In this document: positions 16,201 through 23,323 of the stretch, piece by piece
How positions within the stretch are numbered: the stretch's first letter is position 1
Layout of the letters: each line of letters opens with the position of its first letter
Source: JAWKUK01 sp041398605
GTDB lineage: Bacteria > Planctomycetota > UBA1135 > GCA-002686595
Reading direction: 5' to 3'
DNA: 57,416 nt
Assembly (NCBI GenBank): GCA_041398605.1
Contig: JAWKUK010000031.1
Location: 1-57,416 of the forward strand
Notes under the pieces: model-generated
Databases searched by the model: none
What the model saw: the letters and a program-made list of their open reading frames with translations, nothing else
What the model was told of the DNA's origin: nothing
Position numbers and translations under genes: made by a program

Positions 16201-19145
16201 GCATTCTCGGCGCCCTCCTCGTCCTGCGGCAGCTCCGGGACGTCCTCGATGCGCACGAGCGCGAACAGGCGCTCGCCGATGGCGAGCGCATCGTCGCGCC
16301 GACCTGCCGTGTGATACAGCTCCCCGAGGCGCTTGAGCGTGCGCCACGACTCGCCGCTGAGCTCCAGCAGCCGCTCGACGGACGCGATGGCGCTGGGGTA
16401 GTCACGCGCGCGCTCTTGGAGGCGCGCGAGGCGGTCGAGCAAGCGCTGGTCGTTCGGGCGCCGCTGCAGGGACTGTTGCAGCGTCTCGATGGCGAGGTCC
16501 ATCAGGTCGTTGCGCTCGTAGGCGCGCGCGAGCGCGTCAGGGTCGCCGAGCTGGGTCAGGATCTCCTCGGCCCGCGCGCGGTCGCCGCGCTTGATGTGCG
16601 CGTCTGCGATGTCGAGCGCGAGCGCGTGCTGGTCCGCGTCGGGCAGCTTCCAGAGCGCCTCGTAGACCTCGACCGCTTCGCCGTGCCGTTCGAGCGTCCC
16701 TAGCACGCGCGCGCGCTCCTGCATCAGCGTCGGCTCGTTGGGCTGATACGCGATGAGGTCGTCGAGCACGTCGAGGGCGAGCTCGTACTCGAGCTCGCGC
16801 ACGTACAGGTCGACCAGCGTCACCGGCGCTTCGAGGTCGTACGGGTTCTTCGAGACGCGCTCGCGCAGGGCCGCGATCTCCGCCGCGACGCGCCCCTCTT
16901 GCGCGAGGAGCGCGTGGTAGGTCTCGCGCGCGCGCTTCCGCGTCGCGACATCCTTCGCCGCGAACGCCGCCACGACCTCGCGCTCGCCGCGGTCCCACTC
17001 ACCGGTCGCGCGGAACAGCTCTGCGAGGTCAAGGCGCGTGCGCCCGTCGCTCGGATCGAGCCGCACTGCTTGCAGCAAGCACTCGATCGCCTTGTCGACG
17101 AGGCCGAGCTGCTCATAGGCCTTCGAGACCTCGCGGAACGCCGCTGCGTTGTCCGGCGAGCTGGAGAGGATCTCGTCGTAGCACTCGAACGCCGCCTCTT
17201 GGTCGAAGCGCTCCAAGTGGATCGCTGCGATGTCCTTCAGGTACTTGCGCCGGTTCTGCGGGCGCAGCTCGATCAACGCGTCGTACTGCGCGAGGGCCGT
17301 CTCGAGCTCGCCGCTCTCCTCGAGCAGCTTGGCATATGCCTCGCGCGCCTCTTCGAACTCAGGCGCGGCGACGACGAGCGCCTCGTAGGCCGCGAGCGCG
17401 CCGGCCGGGTCCCGCCGACGCACGAGGAGCCGCCCGTGCAGCAATCGATCGACGAGCTCCGTGCCTGCGCTGACGCGCTGCAGGAGCTCGTCTTCGCGGC
17501 CCGCGCGCCACCAGGCCTGGATCGCGCGGTCGACGGCGGAGCGCCGCGTGGTCGCGTCGTTGGCCATGCCGACGACGCGCCGCAGGGTCGCGGTCGCGCC
17601 GTCGAGGTCGCCCGCGGAGAGCTGCACGTCCGCGTAGCGCTGGACGAGCTTCACGTCGTCGGGCGCCAACGTCAGGGCGCGCTCCAGCGTCGTACGCGCG
17701 CGCTCGGGTTGGTCGAAGTCGCGCCAGAGGACCGCGACCTCGTCGAGCTTGCTGGCGTTGTCGTGTGCGGCGGCCTCTGCGCGCGTGAGCGCGCCTTCGA
17801 TCGCCGCCACGCGCCCGACCGCCTTCAGGTACGCGGCGAGGTCCGCGTAGCGCACGATCTCGCCGGGCTCCAGCGCGATCGCCTTCTCGTACATCGCGAC
17901 CGCGTCCTCGACCTCGCCGTACAGGCCGTACATCGCCGCGAGCCGCGCCGCGAGGCCCGGATCGTCCAAGCGCTCGTCGAGCGTCTTCTGCCACTGGCGC
18001 TTCGCTTGCTCGAGCTGCCCGCTCGCCGCGAACGCTTGGCCCAGCTCGAGGTACAGGTCGAGCTCGTCGGGCTTCGCGCCAAGGATGCGCTGGTACTCCG
18101 CGATCACACCCGTGGTGTCCCCTGCGGCGCGCAGCACGTCGATGCGCGCGCGCGCGAGCGCGACGTCACCCGGGTAAGCCGTCGTCGCGCGCGCGAGGAC
18201 CTCTGCGGCTTCGCTCAGCGCGCCGGTCTCGCGCAGGGTGCGGGCGTGGAACTCCTGGGCGTCGAGGTCGGCCGGCGCGGCGGCCGCTGCCTCGCCCGCT
18301 TGCTTGACGAGCGCCTCGAGGGACTTGTTGCGCCGGTGCAGCGCGATCACCCGCTCGGCGAGGTCGCGCTTCAGCCAGTTGCCGCGGCCCATCAGCGCGA
18401 TCGCCTCGGCGTACACCGCCAGCGCGCGGTCCCCGTCCGAGAGCTGCTCGTGCAAGCGCCCGATCTCGGACAGCACCCGGCAGCGGCGGGCTGTATCGGA
18501 CGCGGCCAAGCGGTTCGCCTCGTCGAACTCGGCGAGGGCCGCTTGTGTCAGGCCCTGGCGCGCGAGCGCGCCGGCGACCTCCAAGCGGAGCTGGAAGTCG
18601 TCGGGGGCGAGGGCGGCGAGGTCCTTGAACGCGCCGATCGCGCGCTCGCTGTCGCCCGCGGCGAGGTACGCCTCGCCGCGCAGGCGGTGCAGCGCCTCGA
18701 GCTCTTGGCGGTCCGTCGTCTCGCCGACGGCGCGGTCGAGCGCTTCGACGGCCGCCGCGGGCGCGCCGCGCCGCAGCTCCAGCGCGCCGACAAGCTGCCA
18801 GAGCGCTGCCGGCGGGGCCTCGATCGCGCGCAGCAGCTCCAGCGCCTCCTCGACTCGATCGACGCGCGCGATGAGCCGCGCGTAGACGATCCGCTCGGCC
18901 TTGGAGCCGCCCTCGCTCGCGCGCGCTTCGTAGCGCGCGATCAGCTTGTCGACCGCGTTCGCTTTGACGGCGGCCTCCATGAGCTGGGCGAAGGCCCAGT
19001 CGTGGTAGGGCTTGCGCTCGAGGTAGCGCTCGAACTTCTCGATCTGCTTGGCCGGGTCCGCGCCGTCTTGGCGCGGCGCGGCCCCAGCGGGCGAAAGGAG
19101 CAGGAACGAGAGGGCGAGGGCGGCGTGGAGTCGGCTCGTTCGCAT
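10257..19145 (-). CDS. Giant secreted TPR-repeat protein
   Basis: This 2962-residue protein starts at the ATG at 19145, which gives a clean signal peptide (MRTSRLHAALALSFLLLS, then PAGAAPRQDG). The frame stays open another 109 codons upstream, but that part is Arg/Ser-rich and overlaps the Mrp gene in another frame, so I exclude it. Almost the whole protein is tetratricopeptide repeats: helical 34-residue units with A-x-x-x-Y/F, G/A at position 8 and P at 32, as in AIGAFKDLAALAPDDFQLRLEVAGAL. No enzymatic motif is visible. TPR arrays bind proteins, so an extracytoplasmic scaffold is the natural inference. It follows mrp by 112 bp in the same direction. Confidence 0.9.
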   Translation of the reverse strand: MRTSRLHAALALSFLLLSPAGAAPRQDGADPAKQIEKFERYLERKPYHDWAFAQLMEAAVKANAVDKLIARYEARASEGGSKAERIVYARLIARVDRVEEALELLRAIEAPPAALWQLVGALELRRGAPAAAVEALDRAVGETTDRQELEALHRLRGEAYLAAGDSERAIGAFKDLAALAPDDFQLRLEVAGALARQGLTQAALAEFDEANRLAASDTARRCRVLSEIGRLHEQLSDGDRALAVYAEAIALMGRGNWLKRDLAERVIALHRRNKSLEALVKQAGEAAAAAPADLDAQEFHARTLRETGALSEAAEVLARATTAYPGDVALARARIDVLRAAGDTTGVIAEYQRILGAKPDELDLYLELGQAFAASGQLEQAKRQWQKTLDERLDDPGLAARLAAMYGLYGEVEDAVAMYEKAIALEPGEIVRYADLAAYLKAVGRVAAIEGALTRAEAAAHDNASKLDEVAVLWRDFDQPERARTTLERALTLAPDDVKLVQRYADVQLSAGDLDGATATLRRVVGMANDATTRRSAVDRAIQAWWRAGREDELLQRVSAGTELVDRLLHGRLLVRRRDPAGALAAYEALVVAAPEFEEAREAYAKLLEESGELETALAQYDALIELRPQNRRKYLKDIAAIHLERFDQEAAFECYDEILSSSPDNAAAFREVSKAYEQLGLVDKAIECLLQAVRLDPSDGRTRLDLAELFRATGEWDRGEREVVAAFAAKDVATRKRARETYHALLAQEGRVAAEIAALRERVSKNPYDLEAPVTLVDLYVRELEYELALDVLDDLIAYQPNEPTLMQERARVLGTLERHGEAVEVYEALWKLPDADQHALALDIADAHIKRGDRARAEEILTQLGDPDALARAYERNDLMDLAIETLQQSLQRRPNDQRLLDRLARLQERARDYPSAIASVERLLELSGESWRTLKRLGELYHTAGRRDDALAIGERLFALVRIEDVPELPQDEEGAENARNGRPARPRLTRSLSSGRGNAYDQRLDELRSWYQTIEARTEFADVAARELRRQPSNDKLLIQLSSAWSNEEDHGEELAAVLNDVRAATVEVGRTPPGTTMEQWQRTLDGMTGRLALKDAAWGRTRAEALRAELEANPDAARARELADLLLDLGDAEGALATLLAGVAAHPEDPYLRAGAASQLQRERRFSEAADHWRALLANLRANGATNELPAEEQELAFRTGRTALLRGFPIHMQRRLSDADLRRHFALTQRPLLTSSWTLGVTTPTPGGVQMALARCQHELGDDDGARETIAALALELGVTDDVERDPSTAPIGALSSLASLYASLDLDAEAQSVIERLGRIDAALDVHPLHGFNKSWSSTTRGTRRQLAKILERAGDALGAYDVLRESGSTDPAKLLLEEKSLHEEAIAFYEQRAAAAEADAARWRDEMVKLAEVYQHARRFDACLETYQAIAARDPEDFEVRDAIAKLHERALRWTDAVAEHESIVAAKREANRRAQRPTTPKRQQLTPIEIPRAEGDNSWAWDNLRNASRYGGSQTQGKFSVTEHYAAILKLLLDQRQIDRATEVMKQIAREDARNMSWLSYSFAEILGEYRLEAAGVPILRLLHSYDDSDENLNIAYGNALMAAKRFDEARRVYRGFLDKTGTQSYYREEAARQLKVAEKRLGVDSTETLADLEAKVAADPKSAKARLALAQRLFADKQDELALEHALAAEAVAPHLDEVRALVRRLLQVTGHHAELEARLLARIDDLSDEDELVSAAMQLADWMAARGELDQVEALFERVRRKAGGRFNNSSPADWYAERGDLPRAIAELERDLAKVDSWYRDQVESKIANYRRQLGDQRVVLEASWKEFDKVSAKGEKTPILRTLVAALMPLQREPETLETLARAAREAGGLRGELELAAIEMVRGDARAGEERALALARADRANAFLYPALVDLARNRDDKPQALAYLEELMALGVASESTIVYTSIGAVAEADALRAEIGFLRFELGDRAGADAIWGEMFEPDDEAGQQVLAKLYQELKLWDEALKAQREYIERSGARSASTQRALADLLYEAGEVDAALATFERLVILVEENEYERNEVVPRVMRLYREAGRLDERREQLRARLASDSDDVRGALELAQLEAEAGDVDAARALLERVAERPDQLEQTGPVLIRAARARGDLDDACRWYEKLLAGNSEEWTRRSHATEYGKILIERGEVERAVEVVLGCFPDEEGEEALSNAFNLLNEQRQYEQALAVLERTIAVAAAPDKYLQSKVNVLNALERSQEALDAVGSALSDPKQRKEWMFATYRAQDKDGTELARMTEALGAAPDDEGLQLRWCALARDKVEHYARCIELLTALSESQPNDEAVEGLLVDTLIAAKRDAEALPLLDALLERIDRERVRDESEDNWELRNTIDQLRFKRSQAALRAAGVEAAIAASLDDVGKRYEVLERWYRDNTPVSMRRWRAILSFNQDELLQAELERLTPAERRQASGIFDARLRALRYRAGEREAVRAELFARSFEAAVNPFAAPTKTTDNLAYYEDEFGNVYRSSGGRLLSASAHELIRYAHEEGLLDDLDGELAALAEQRRDDHVIEAARKEIARRRASEAGEDVASADAAERRAKAIEEAQKRVDEDAFDPARRVELARALLSDRRAAEALEHLIAAEPMIRGRAYSGLQERVVTRRDYGAAPPGVRFQFAVTSSRSGGTSYSSWSSSGGSEQEQHLRMLAAAYFASGDREAGLAAEERVARLGETSSDGWVYNPFTQSWSQGSQTLPLYIDLGLDEEVDRVAAAELEKIARECAGDSNRARQRRNQLADQLLTGFSKRAGRPVDEARRARWVEERRAGWEAHVAEAPSDLGRELRYLDWLAETAKDEAGWRARAAALVARTEWADREPSLQDGWLEFKLGDIEGARETFQGVIAARKTPWSRAVLDDAQVGLACCQAAQGDLEAARPILRWSLAESGGQGSRAVRAALGLPPLP

Positions 19146-19257
19146 GGCAAGGTAGTGCCACCGCGTCGGCGCGCGGCGACCCGCGCGATTCTGCGCGGGC
19201 GGTGCGTTTTCGACAACGAGCATTCGCCGCCGCCGACTCCGGCCATAGGCCGCTGCG

Positions 19258-20421
19258 TCAGTCGAGGATCGGCAAGCTCGCGAACGAGCGCACCGCGATG
19301 CGCTGCGCGACGCGGCCCGCGATCTCAAGCAGCGCGACCCCAGAGGGCCGGTCGGGCGCAGCGACGACAACAGGCGCGCCCTGGTCGCCGCCCGTGCGCA
19401 CGTCCGGATCGATCGGGACCTCTCCGAGGAAGGGGAACCCGTGGAGCTGCGCGAGCTTCCGCCCGCCTCCACGGCCGAAGAGGTCGACGACCGTGCGGAA
19501 GCGCCCTTCGCCGTCGAGGGGCAGGACGCTCTCGCTGCCGCCCATCATGAGGCGCACGGTGGCGCCCTCGGCGCCGCCCTCCACGAGGCCCTCGATGGTG
19601 TAGCCCGACATGTTCTCGACGATGCCCAGGATCGGCACATCGACCTTGCGGAACATCGAGATGGCCTTTGTGACGTCGTAGGCGGCGACCGCTTGCGGCG
19701 TCGTGACGAGCACTGCGCCCGTCAAGGGCACTTGCTGGGCGAGGGAGAGCTGCGCGTCGCCCGTGCCGGGCGGCATGTCGACGAGCAGATAGTCGAGCGG
19801 GCCCCACGCGACGTCGGACAGCATCTGGCGCACGAAGCTGTGCACCATCGGGCCGCGCCAGATGATCGGCTCCTCCGCGGGCAGCAAGTAGCCGATCGAC
19901 ATCGTCAGGACGCCGTGGCGCTCCTTCGGCACGAGCTTCGTTGCGCCGTCGACTTGGATCTGCTCGGGCTGGCCGTCGAGGCCCATCATCAGGGGGATGT
20001 CCGGGCCGTGCACGTCGCAGTCCAAGAGGCCGACACGCGCGCCCGTCTTGGCGAGCGCGCACGCGAGGTTCACCGAGACCGTGCTCTTGCCGACCCCGCC
20101 CTTGCCGCTGGAGATCGCGACGACGTGGCGGATGTCCTTGGCGACGTCGCGCGGCGGGCCTTCGGCGCCGCGCACGACCGCGGTCATCTCTACGTCGACG
20201 TCGGTGACGCCGGGCAGCGCGCGGATGAGGCGCTCGGCTTGGTCGCGCAGCTGGTCCTTCACCGGGCACGCAGGCGTCGTCAAGTTGATGGTGACGGACA
20301 CCTGGCCGCCGGCGACCTCGCACTTCGTGACGAAGCCGAGCGTCACGATGTCCTGGTTCAGGTCGGGATCGATCACGCCCCGCAGGGCCTGGAGGACTGA
20401 GTCGCGGTTGAGGGAGGACAT
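19258..20421 (-). CDS. mrp: Mrp/ApbC-type Fe-S carrier P-loop ATPase lacking the CxxC motif
   Basis: This 387-residue protein has an N-terminal MIP18/DUF59 domain (ALRGVIDPDLNQDIVTLGFV, TTPACPVKDQL) followed by the Mrp/Nbp35 ATPase with deviant Walker A SGKGGVGKST, switch motif LLDCDVHGPDIP and DMPPGTGDAQL. These proteins carry Fe-S clusters to apoproteins in the cytoplasm. In the family the sequence after VENMS normally has a CPxC motif for the bridging cluster. Here that position is a cysteine-free insertion (SGYTIEGLVEGGAEGATVRL). The start is the ATG at 20421; the longer frame adds 67 proline-rich residues with no family match. It is divergent from the gene at 20660. Confidence 0.9.
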   Translation of the reverse strand: MSSLNRDSVLQALRGVIDPDLNQDIVTLGFVTKCEVAGGQVSVTINLTTPACPVKDQLRDQAERLIRALPGVTDVDVEMTAVVRGAEGPPRDVAKDIRHVVAISSGKGGVGKSTVSVNLACALAKTGARVGLLDCDVHGPDIPLMMGLDGQPEQIQVDGATKLVPKERHGVLTMSIGYLLPAEEPIIWRGPMVHSFVRQMLSDVAWGPLDYLLVDMPPGTGDAQLSLAQQVPLTGAVLVTTPQAVAAYDVTKAISMFRKVDVPILGIVENMSGYTIEGLVEGGAEGATVRLMMGGSESVLPLDGEGRFRTVVDLFGRGGGRKLAQLHGFPFLGEVPIDPDVRTGGDQGAPVVVAAPDRPSGVALLEIAGRVAQRIAVRSFASLPILD

Positions 20422-20659
20422 GATCTGTGGGGCGCCCCAATGGGTTGCCGCGGCCGGGGGCCAGCGACGTACGGGGCGTCCAAGGTTAGGGCGGCGCCGC
20501 GGGATCTCAACTGCTACCCGCGGCGGGGCGCGAAGTTCCGGCACAGGGCTCTGCTCTGGGCCCTCGCCGCGGAGTTCTTGCGGGGTCAATGGGAAGGTCT
20601 GACCGGCGGCGCCGTCAGACACCGCGCCATTCAGTCACACACAGGAGGAGATCCACACC

Positions 20660-21622
20660 ATGCTGTCCACAATCGCCGCTGCCCTCGCCCTGTTCCTGGC
20701 CCAGGATCCCGCTGGGGCCGCCGCAATGGCCGCGCGCGGCGCGGCGCAGTCCCTCACCCAAGAGGAGACGGCCGCCAGCCTCGCGCTCGCCTTCCCTGTC
20801 CCGTCCGAGGACCTCGCGCTCGCTTGGCCCGCCGACGGCACGCCGCCGTCGATGATGGAGCTCGTCGTGGCCTACGGCCGGCTCACGGGACAGCGCGCCC
20901 TCTTGAGCGAGGACGCGCGCAGCTACCTCCTGCAGACCCGCGTGCCGATCGATCGACCCACGACGGTCAAGGCGGCGGAAGTGCAGGGGTTCATCGAGGC
21001 GCTCCTCGCGGCGTCGAACTTCGCGCTCTCCGTCGAGCGCCCGACCCAGCCGCGCCTCATCCGCATTCACGCCTTGAGCGGCTTCGAGCGGAGCATCGTC
21101 CGGAACAACGCGCGGATCGTGCCAGCGACGGACTTGGCGCTCTTGCGCCGCCACCCGGCCATGCTCTTCACGACGGTCGTCGACCTGCCGCACACCGATG
21201 TGCGTCAGCTCTCGAACTCGCTGCGCACCATGATCGTCGACGCGAACACGATGCAGCTCTTGCCTGCGGGCAGCTCGAACTCGATGCTCATCACCGGCTT
21301 CGGGCCCCAGGTCGCTGACCTCGCCGAGCACCTGTACGCGATTGACGCGGCGAGCAAGGACACGCCGCGCGCGGTCGTGCACGAGCTCGTCCGCGTCAAG
21401 TACGCAGTGGCGGTCGAGCTCGCGCCGCTGGTCGAGGGGGCGCTCTCGCGCGCGGAGAGCCAGCGCAACGGGGGCGCGCCCCAGCAGGCAGGCGTTGCCC
21501 CGCGGCCGACCGCGCAGGCGAGCGTCATCGCGGATCCGCGCTTGAACGCGCTGCTGATCTCGTCCAGCCCTGAGCAGCTCACGGAGGCGAAGGCGGTCAT
21601 CGCGCTCCTCGACGTCCAGTGA
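20660..21622 (+). CDS. Secreted protein made of secretin N-domains only
   Basis: This 320-residue protein has an N-terminal signal peptide (MLSTIAAALALFLA) and a strong ribosome-binding site (AGGAGG, 10-14 nt upstream). The body resembles the periplasmic N-domains of type II/IV secretins. The central block (RHPAMLFTTVVDLPHTDVRQ then LPAGSSNSMLITGFGPQVADL) and the C-terminal block (ELVRVKYAVAVELAPLVEGAL, then DPRLNALLISSSPEQLTEAK, ending in IALLDVQ) each look like a secretin short domain with the NSLLI-type signature. The beta-barrel channel domain is absent. It may be a periplasmic adaptor for a secretin encoded elsewhere, or a stand-alone binding protein. It stands alone, divergent from mrp. 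Confidence 0.72.
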   Translation: MLSTIAAALALFLAQDPAGAAAMAARGAAQSLTQEETAASLALAFPVPSEDLALAWPADGTPPSMMELVVAYGRLTGQRALLSEDARSYLLQTRVPIDRPTTVKAAEVQGFIEALLAASNFALSVERPTQPRLIRIHALSGFERSIVRNNARIVPATDLALLRRHPAMLFTTVVDLPHTDVRQLSNSLRTMIVDANTMQLLPAGSSNSMLITGFGPQVADLAEHLYAIDAASKDTPRAVVHELVRVKYAVAVELAPLVEGALSRAESQRNGGAPQQAGVAPRPTAQASVIADPRLNALLISSSPEQLTEAKAVIALLDVQ

Positions 21623-21664
21623 GCGGCGTCGCGCGAGCGCTGGGCGCACGAATCGAGTGAGCGC

Positions 21665-21693
21665 GGCGGCCTGGGGGCTCCCCCCAGGCCGCC
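21665..21693 (+). terminator. Strong GC hairpin after the secretin-domain gene
   Basis: Perfect 13-bp arms (21665-21677 and 21681-21693) surround a 3-base loop between the stop codon at 21622 and queC. No T-run follows, so any termination would be atypical of intrinsic terminators. Confidence 0.55.
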
Positions 21694-21715
21694 ACGCCTG
21701 TATTCTCCACCCCGC

Positions 21716-22417
21716 ATGTCAACGACCGCAGTCTGTCTCGTCTCAGGGGGCATGGACTCCGCAGTAGTGCTCGCCGAGGCGCGCGCGGCGGGGTACCGCC
21801 CTTATGCGCTGTCATTCCGGTACGGGCAGCGCCACGTCATCGAGCTCGAGGCTGCGGCTCGTGTCGCGCGCGCAGGCGGCGCCGTCGAGCACCGCGTGGT
21901 CAACGTTGACCTCTCGGCGCTCGGCGGCTCGGCGCTGACAGCGGACATCGACGTGCCCAAGGATCGCGACGGCATCGGCGTCGGGGTCCCCGTCACCTAC
22001 GTCCCCGCGCGTAACACCGTGTTCCTGGCGGTCGCGCTCGGCTGGGCCGAGGTGCTCGGCGCGACGAACCTCTTCGTCGGCGTGAACGCGGTCGACTACT
22101 CGGGCTACCCCGACTGTCGGCCGGAGTTCCTGCGCGCGTTCGAACACCTTGCGCGGCTCGCGACGGCGGCCGGGACCGAGCGCGGCGCTGAGTTCACTGT
22201 GCACGCCCCGCTGATGCAGCTCTCCAAGGCCGGCATCGTGGCGCGCGGGCGTGAGCTCGACGTCGACTTCTCGCTGACGCATACGTGTTATGACCCGCTC
22301 ACGGAGTCCGGCGCGCTCGTCTCCTGCGGCCGCTGCGACGCGTGCGCGCTGCGGCTCGCCGGGTTCCGCGAGCTCGGGCTCGAAGACCCGATCCCGTATG
22401 CGCGCGCCGCTCGCTAA
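21716..22417 (+). CDS. queC: 7-cyano-7-deazaguanine synthase
   Basis: This 233-residue protein converts 7-carboxy-7-deazaguanine to preQ0 using ATP and ammonia, in queuosine biosynthesis. The PP-loop SGGMDSAV is at residues 9-16. FRYGQRH, VPARNTVFLAVALGWAE and GVNAVDYSGYPDCRPEF are family-typical, and the zinc site is at the C-terminus (THTCYDP ... SCGRCDACALR, four cysteines). No Shine-Dalgarno sequence is seen, but TATTCT at 21701-21706 is a possible -10 element only 9 nt before the ATG, so the message may be leaderless. No other queuosine gene is in the window; mazG follows after 54 bp. Confidence 0.95.
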   Translation: MSTTAVCLVSGGMDSAVVLAEARAAGYRPYALSFRYGQRHVIELEAAARVARAGGAVEHRVVNVDLSALGGSALTADIDVPKDRDGIGVGVPVTYVPARNTVFLAVALGWAEVLGATNLFVGVNAVDYSGYPDCRPEFLRAFEHLARLATAAGTERGAEFTVHAPLMQLSKAGIVARGRELDVDFSLTHTCYDPLTESGALVSCGRCDACALRLAGFRELGLEDPIPYARAAR

Positions 22418-22471
22418 GCGGCCGCCTTGCATTTGTTCCAGCACGCCTCGGGCCCACGCACTCCAAGCCAC

Positions 22472-23323
22472 ATGACCGACCCGCGCGTCAGCGCATTCGA
22501 GCGCTTGCTCCACATCGTCGATCGCCTCCGAGCGCCTGATGGCTGCCCGTGGGACCTCGCGCAGAGCGAAGCCTCGCTGGCGCCGCACCTCGTCGAAGAG
22601 GCGCTGGAGCTCGTTGAGGCCATCGAGACCGGCGACCCGGACGCCTCCGCGAAGGAGCTCGGTGACTGCCTCATCAACGTGTTGCTCGTCGCGCGCATCG
22701 CCCAGGACGCGGGGCGGTATGACCTCGCGCGTACGGCGTCGCTCGCTGCCGACAAGCTCGTGCATCGCCACCCGCACGTATTCGGCGCGGCGTCCGCCGA
22801 GACGCCCGCGGCGGTGCTCGAGACGTGGGAGGCGCTGAAGCGCCGCGAGCGCGAGCGCGACGGCGAGGACCCGAGCGCGCTGGCGGGCGTGCCGCGGCTC
22901 CTGCCCGCGCTGCAGCGCGCCGGGCGCGTCTGCCAGAAGGCGGTCGCGTCTGGCTTCCACTGGAAGAACGCGCACGGCGCCTTTGGCAAGGTCGAAGAGG
23001 AGCTCGCTGAGCTGCGCGAGGTCCTGCCGCTCGACAAGCTGCAAGGCGCGACGCGGCCCGAGTTCACTGCCGAAGAGCGCGCGCGTATCGAGCACGAGCT
23101 CGGTGACTTGCTGCTCGCCTCCGCGTTCCTCGGCGGCTATCTGGGGCTCGATCCAGAGGCGCTGTGTCGCCGCGCGATCGGGCGCTTCGAGGAGCGGTAC
23201 CGGCACATGGAGGCAGCGCTCGGCGGCACCCTCGCGGGCCGGAGCCTCGACGAAATGATGGCCGCGTGGGGCCGCGCGAAGCTCGCTGAAAGCAACTCGA
23301 TCCCTGGGGACAACGCACGATGA
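22472..23323 (+). CDS. mazG: Nucleoside triphosphate pyrophosphohydrolase MazG
   Basis: This 283-residue protein has two MazG domains. The first has PDGCPWDLAQS, the metal-binding EExxE in LVEEALELVEAI and ELGDCLINVLLVARIA. The second has GKVEEELAELREVL and HELGDLLLASAFL. MazG hydrolyses NTPs to NMP and pyrophosphate as house-cleaning. I start at the ATG at 22472 (MTDPRVSAF); an upstream TTG would add 15 residues with no family match. The stop overlaps the next gene by 4 nt (ATGA), so it is translationally coupled to an ABC transporter, which is not an obvious functional link. Confidence 0.93.
   Translation: MTDPRVSAFERLLHIVDRLRAPDGCPWDLAQSEASLAPHLVEEALELVEAIETGDPDASAKELGDCLINVLLVARIAQDAGRYDLARTASLAADKLVHRHPHVFGAASAETPAAVLETWEALKRRERERDGEDPSALAGVPRLLPALQRAGRVCQKAVASGFHWKNAHGAFGKVEEELAELREVLPLDKLQGATRPEFTAEERARIEHELGDLLLASAFLGGYLGLDPEALCRRAIGRFEERYRHMEAALGGTLAGRSLDEMMAAWGRAKLAESNSIPGDNAR

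Noticed and set aside
19146..19472. 109-codon N-terminal extension of the TPR protein
   Set aside because: It overlaps the mrp gene out of frame and lacks a signal peptide; the ATG at 19145 gives a clean one.
13083..19550. Several 500-900-residue plus-strand frames opposite the TPR gene
   Set aside because: Composition is typical of antisense reading of high-GC3 coding DNA, with no recognisable domains, while the minus strand is continuous TPR.
20422..20622. 67-codon N-terminal extension of Mrp
   Set aside because: Proline/arginine-rich and not found in the family; the ATG at 20421 directly precedes the MIP18 domain.
21623..21715. Possible preQ1 riboswitch before queC
   Set aside because: The 93-bp gap is occupied by a simple GC hairpin; no pseudoknot-like preQ1 pattern could be seen.
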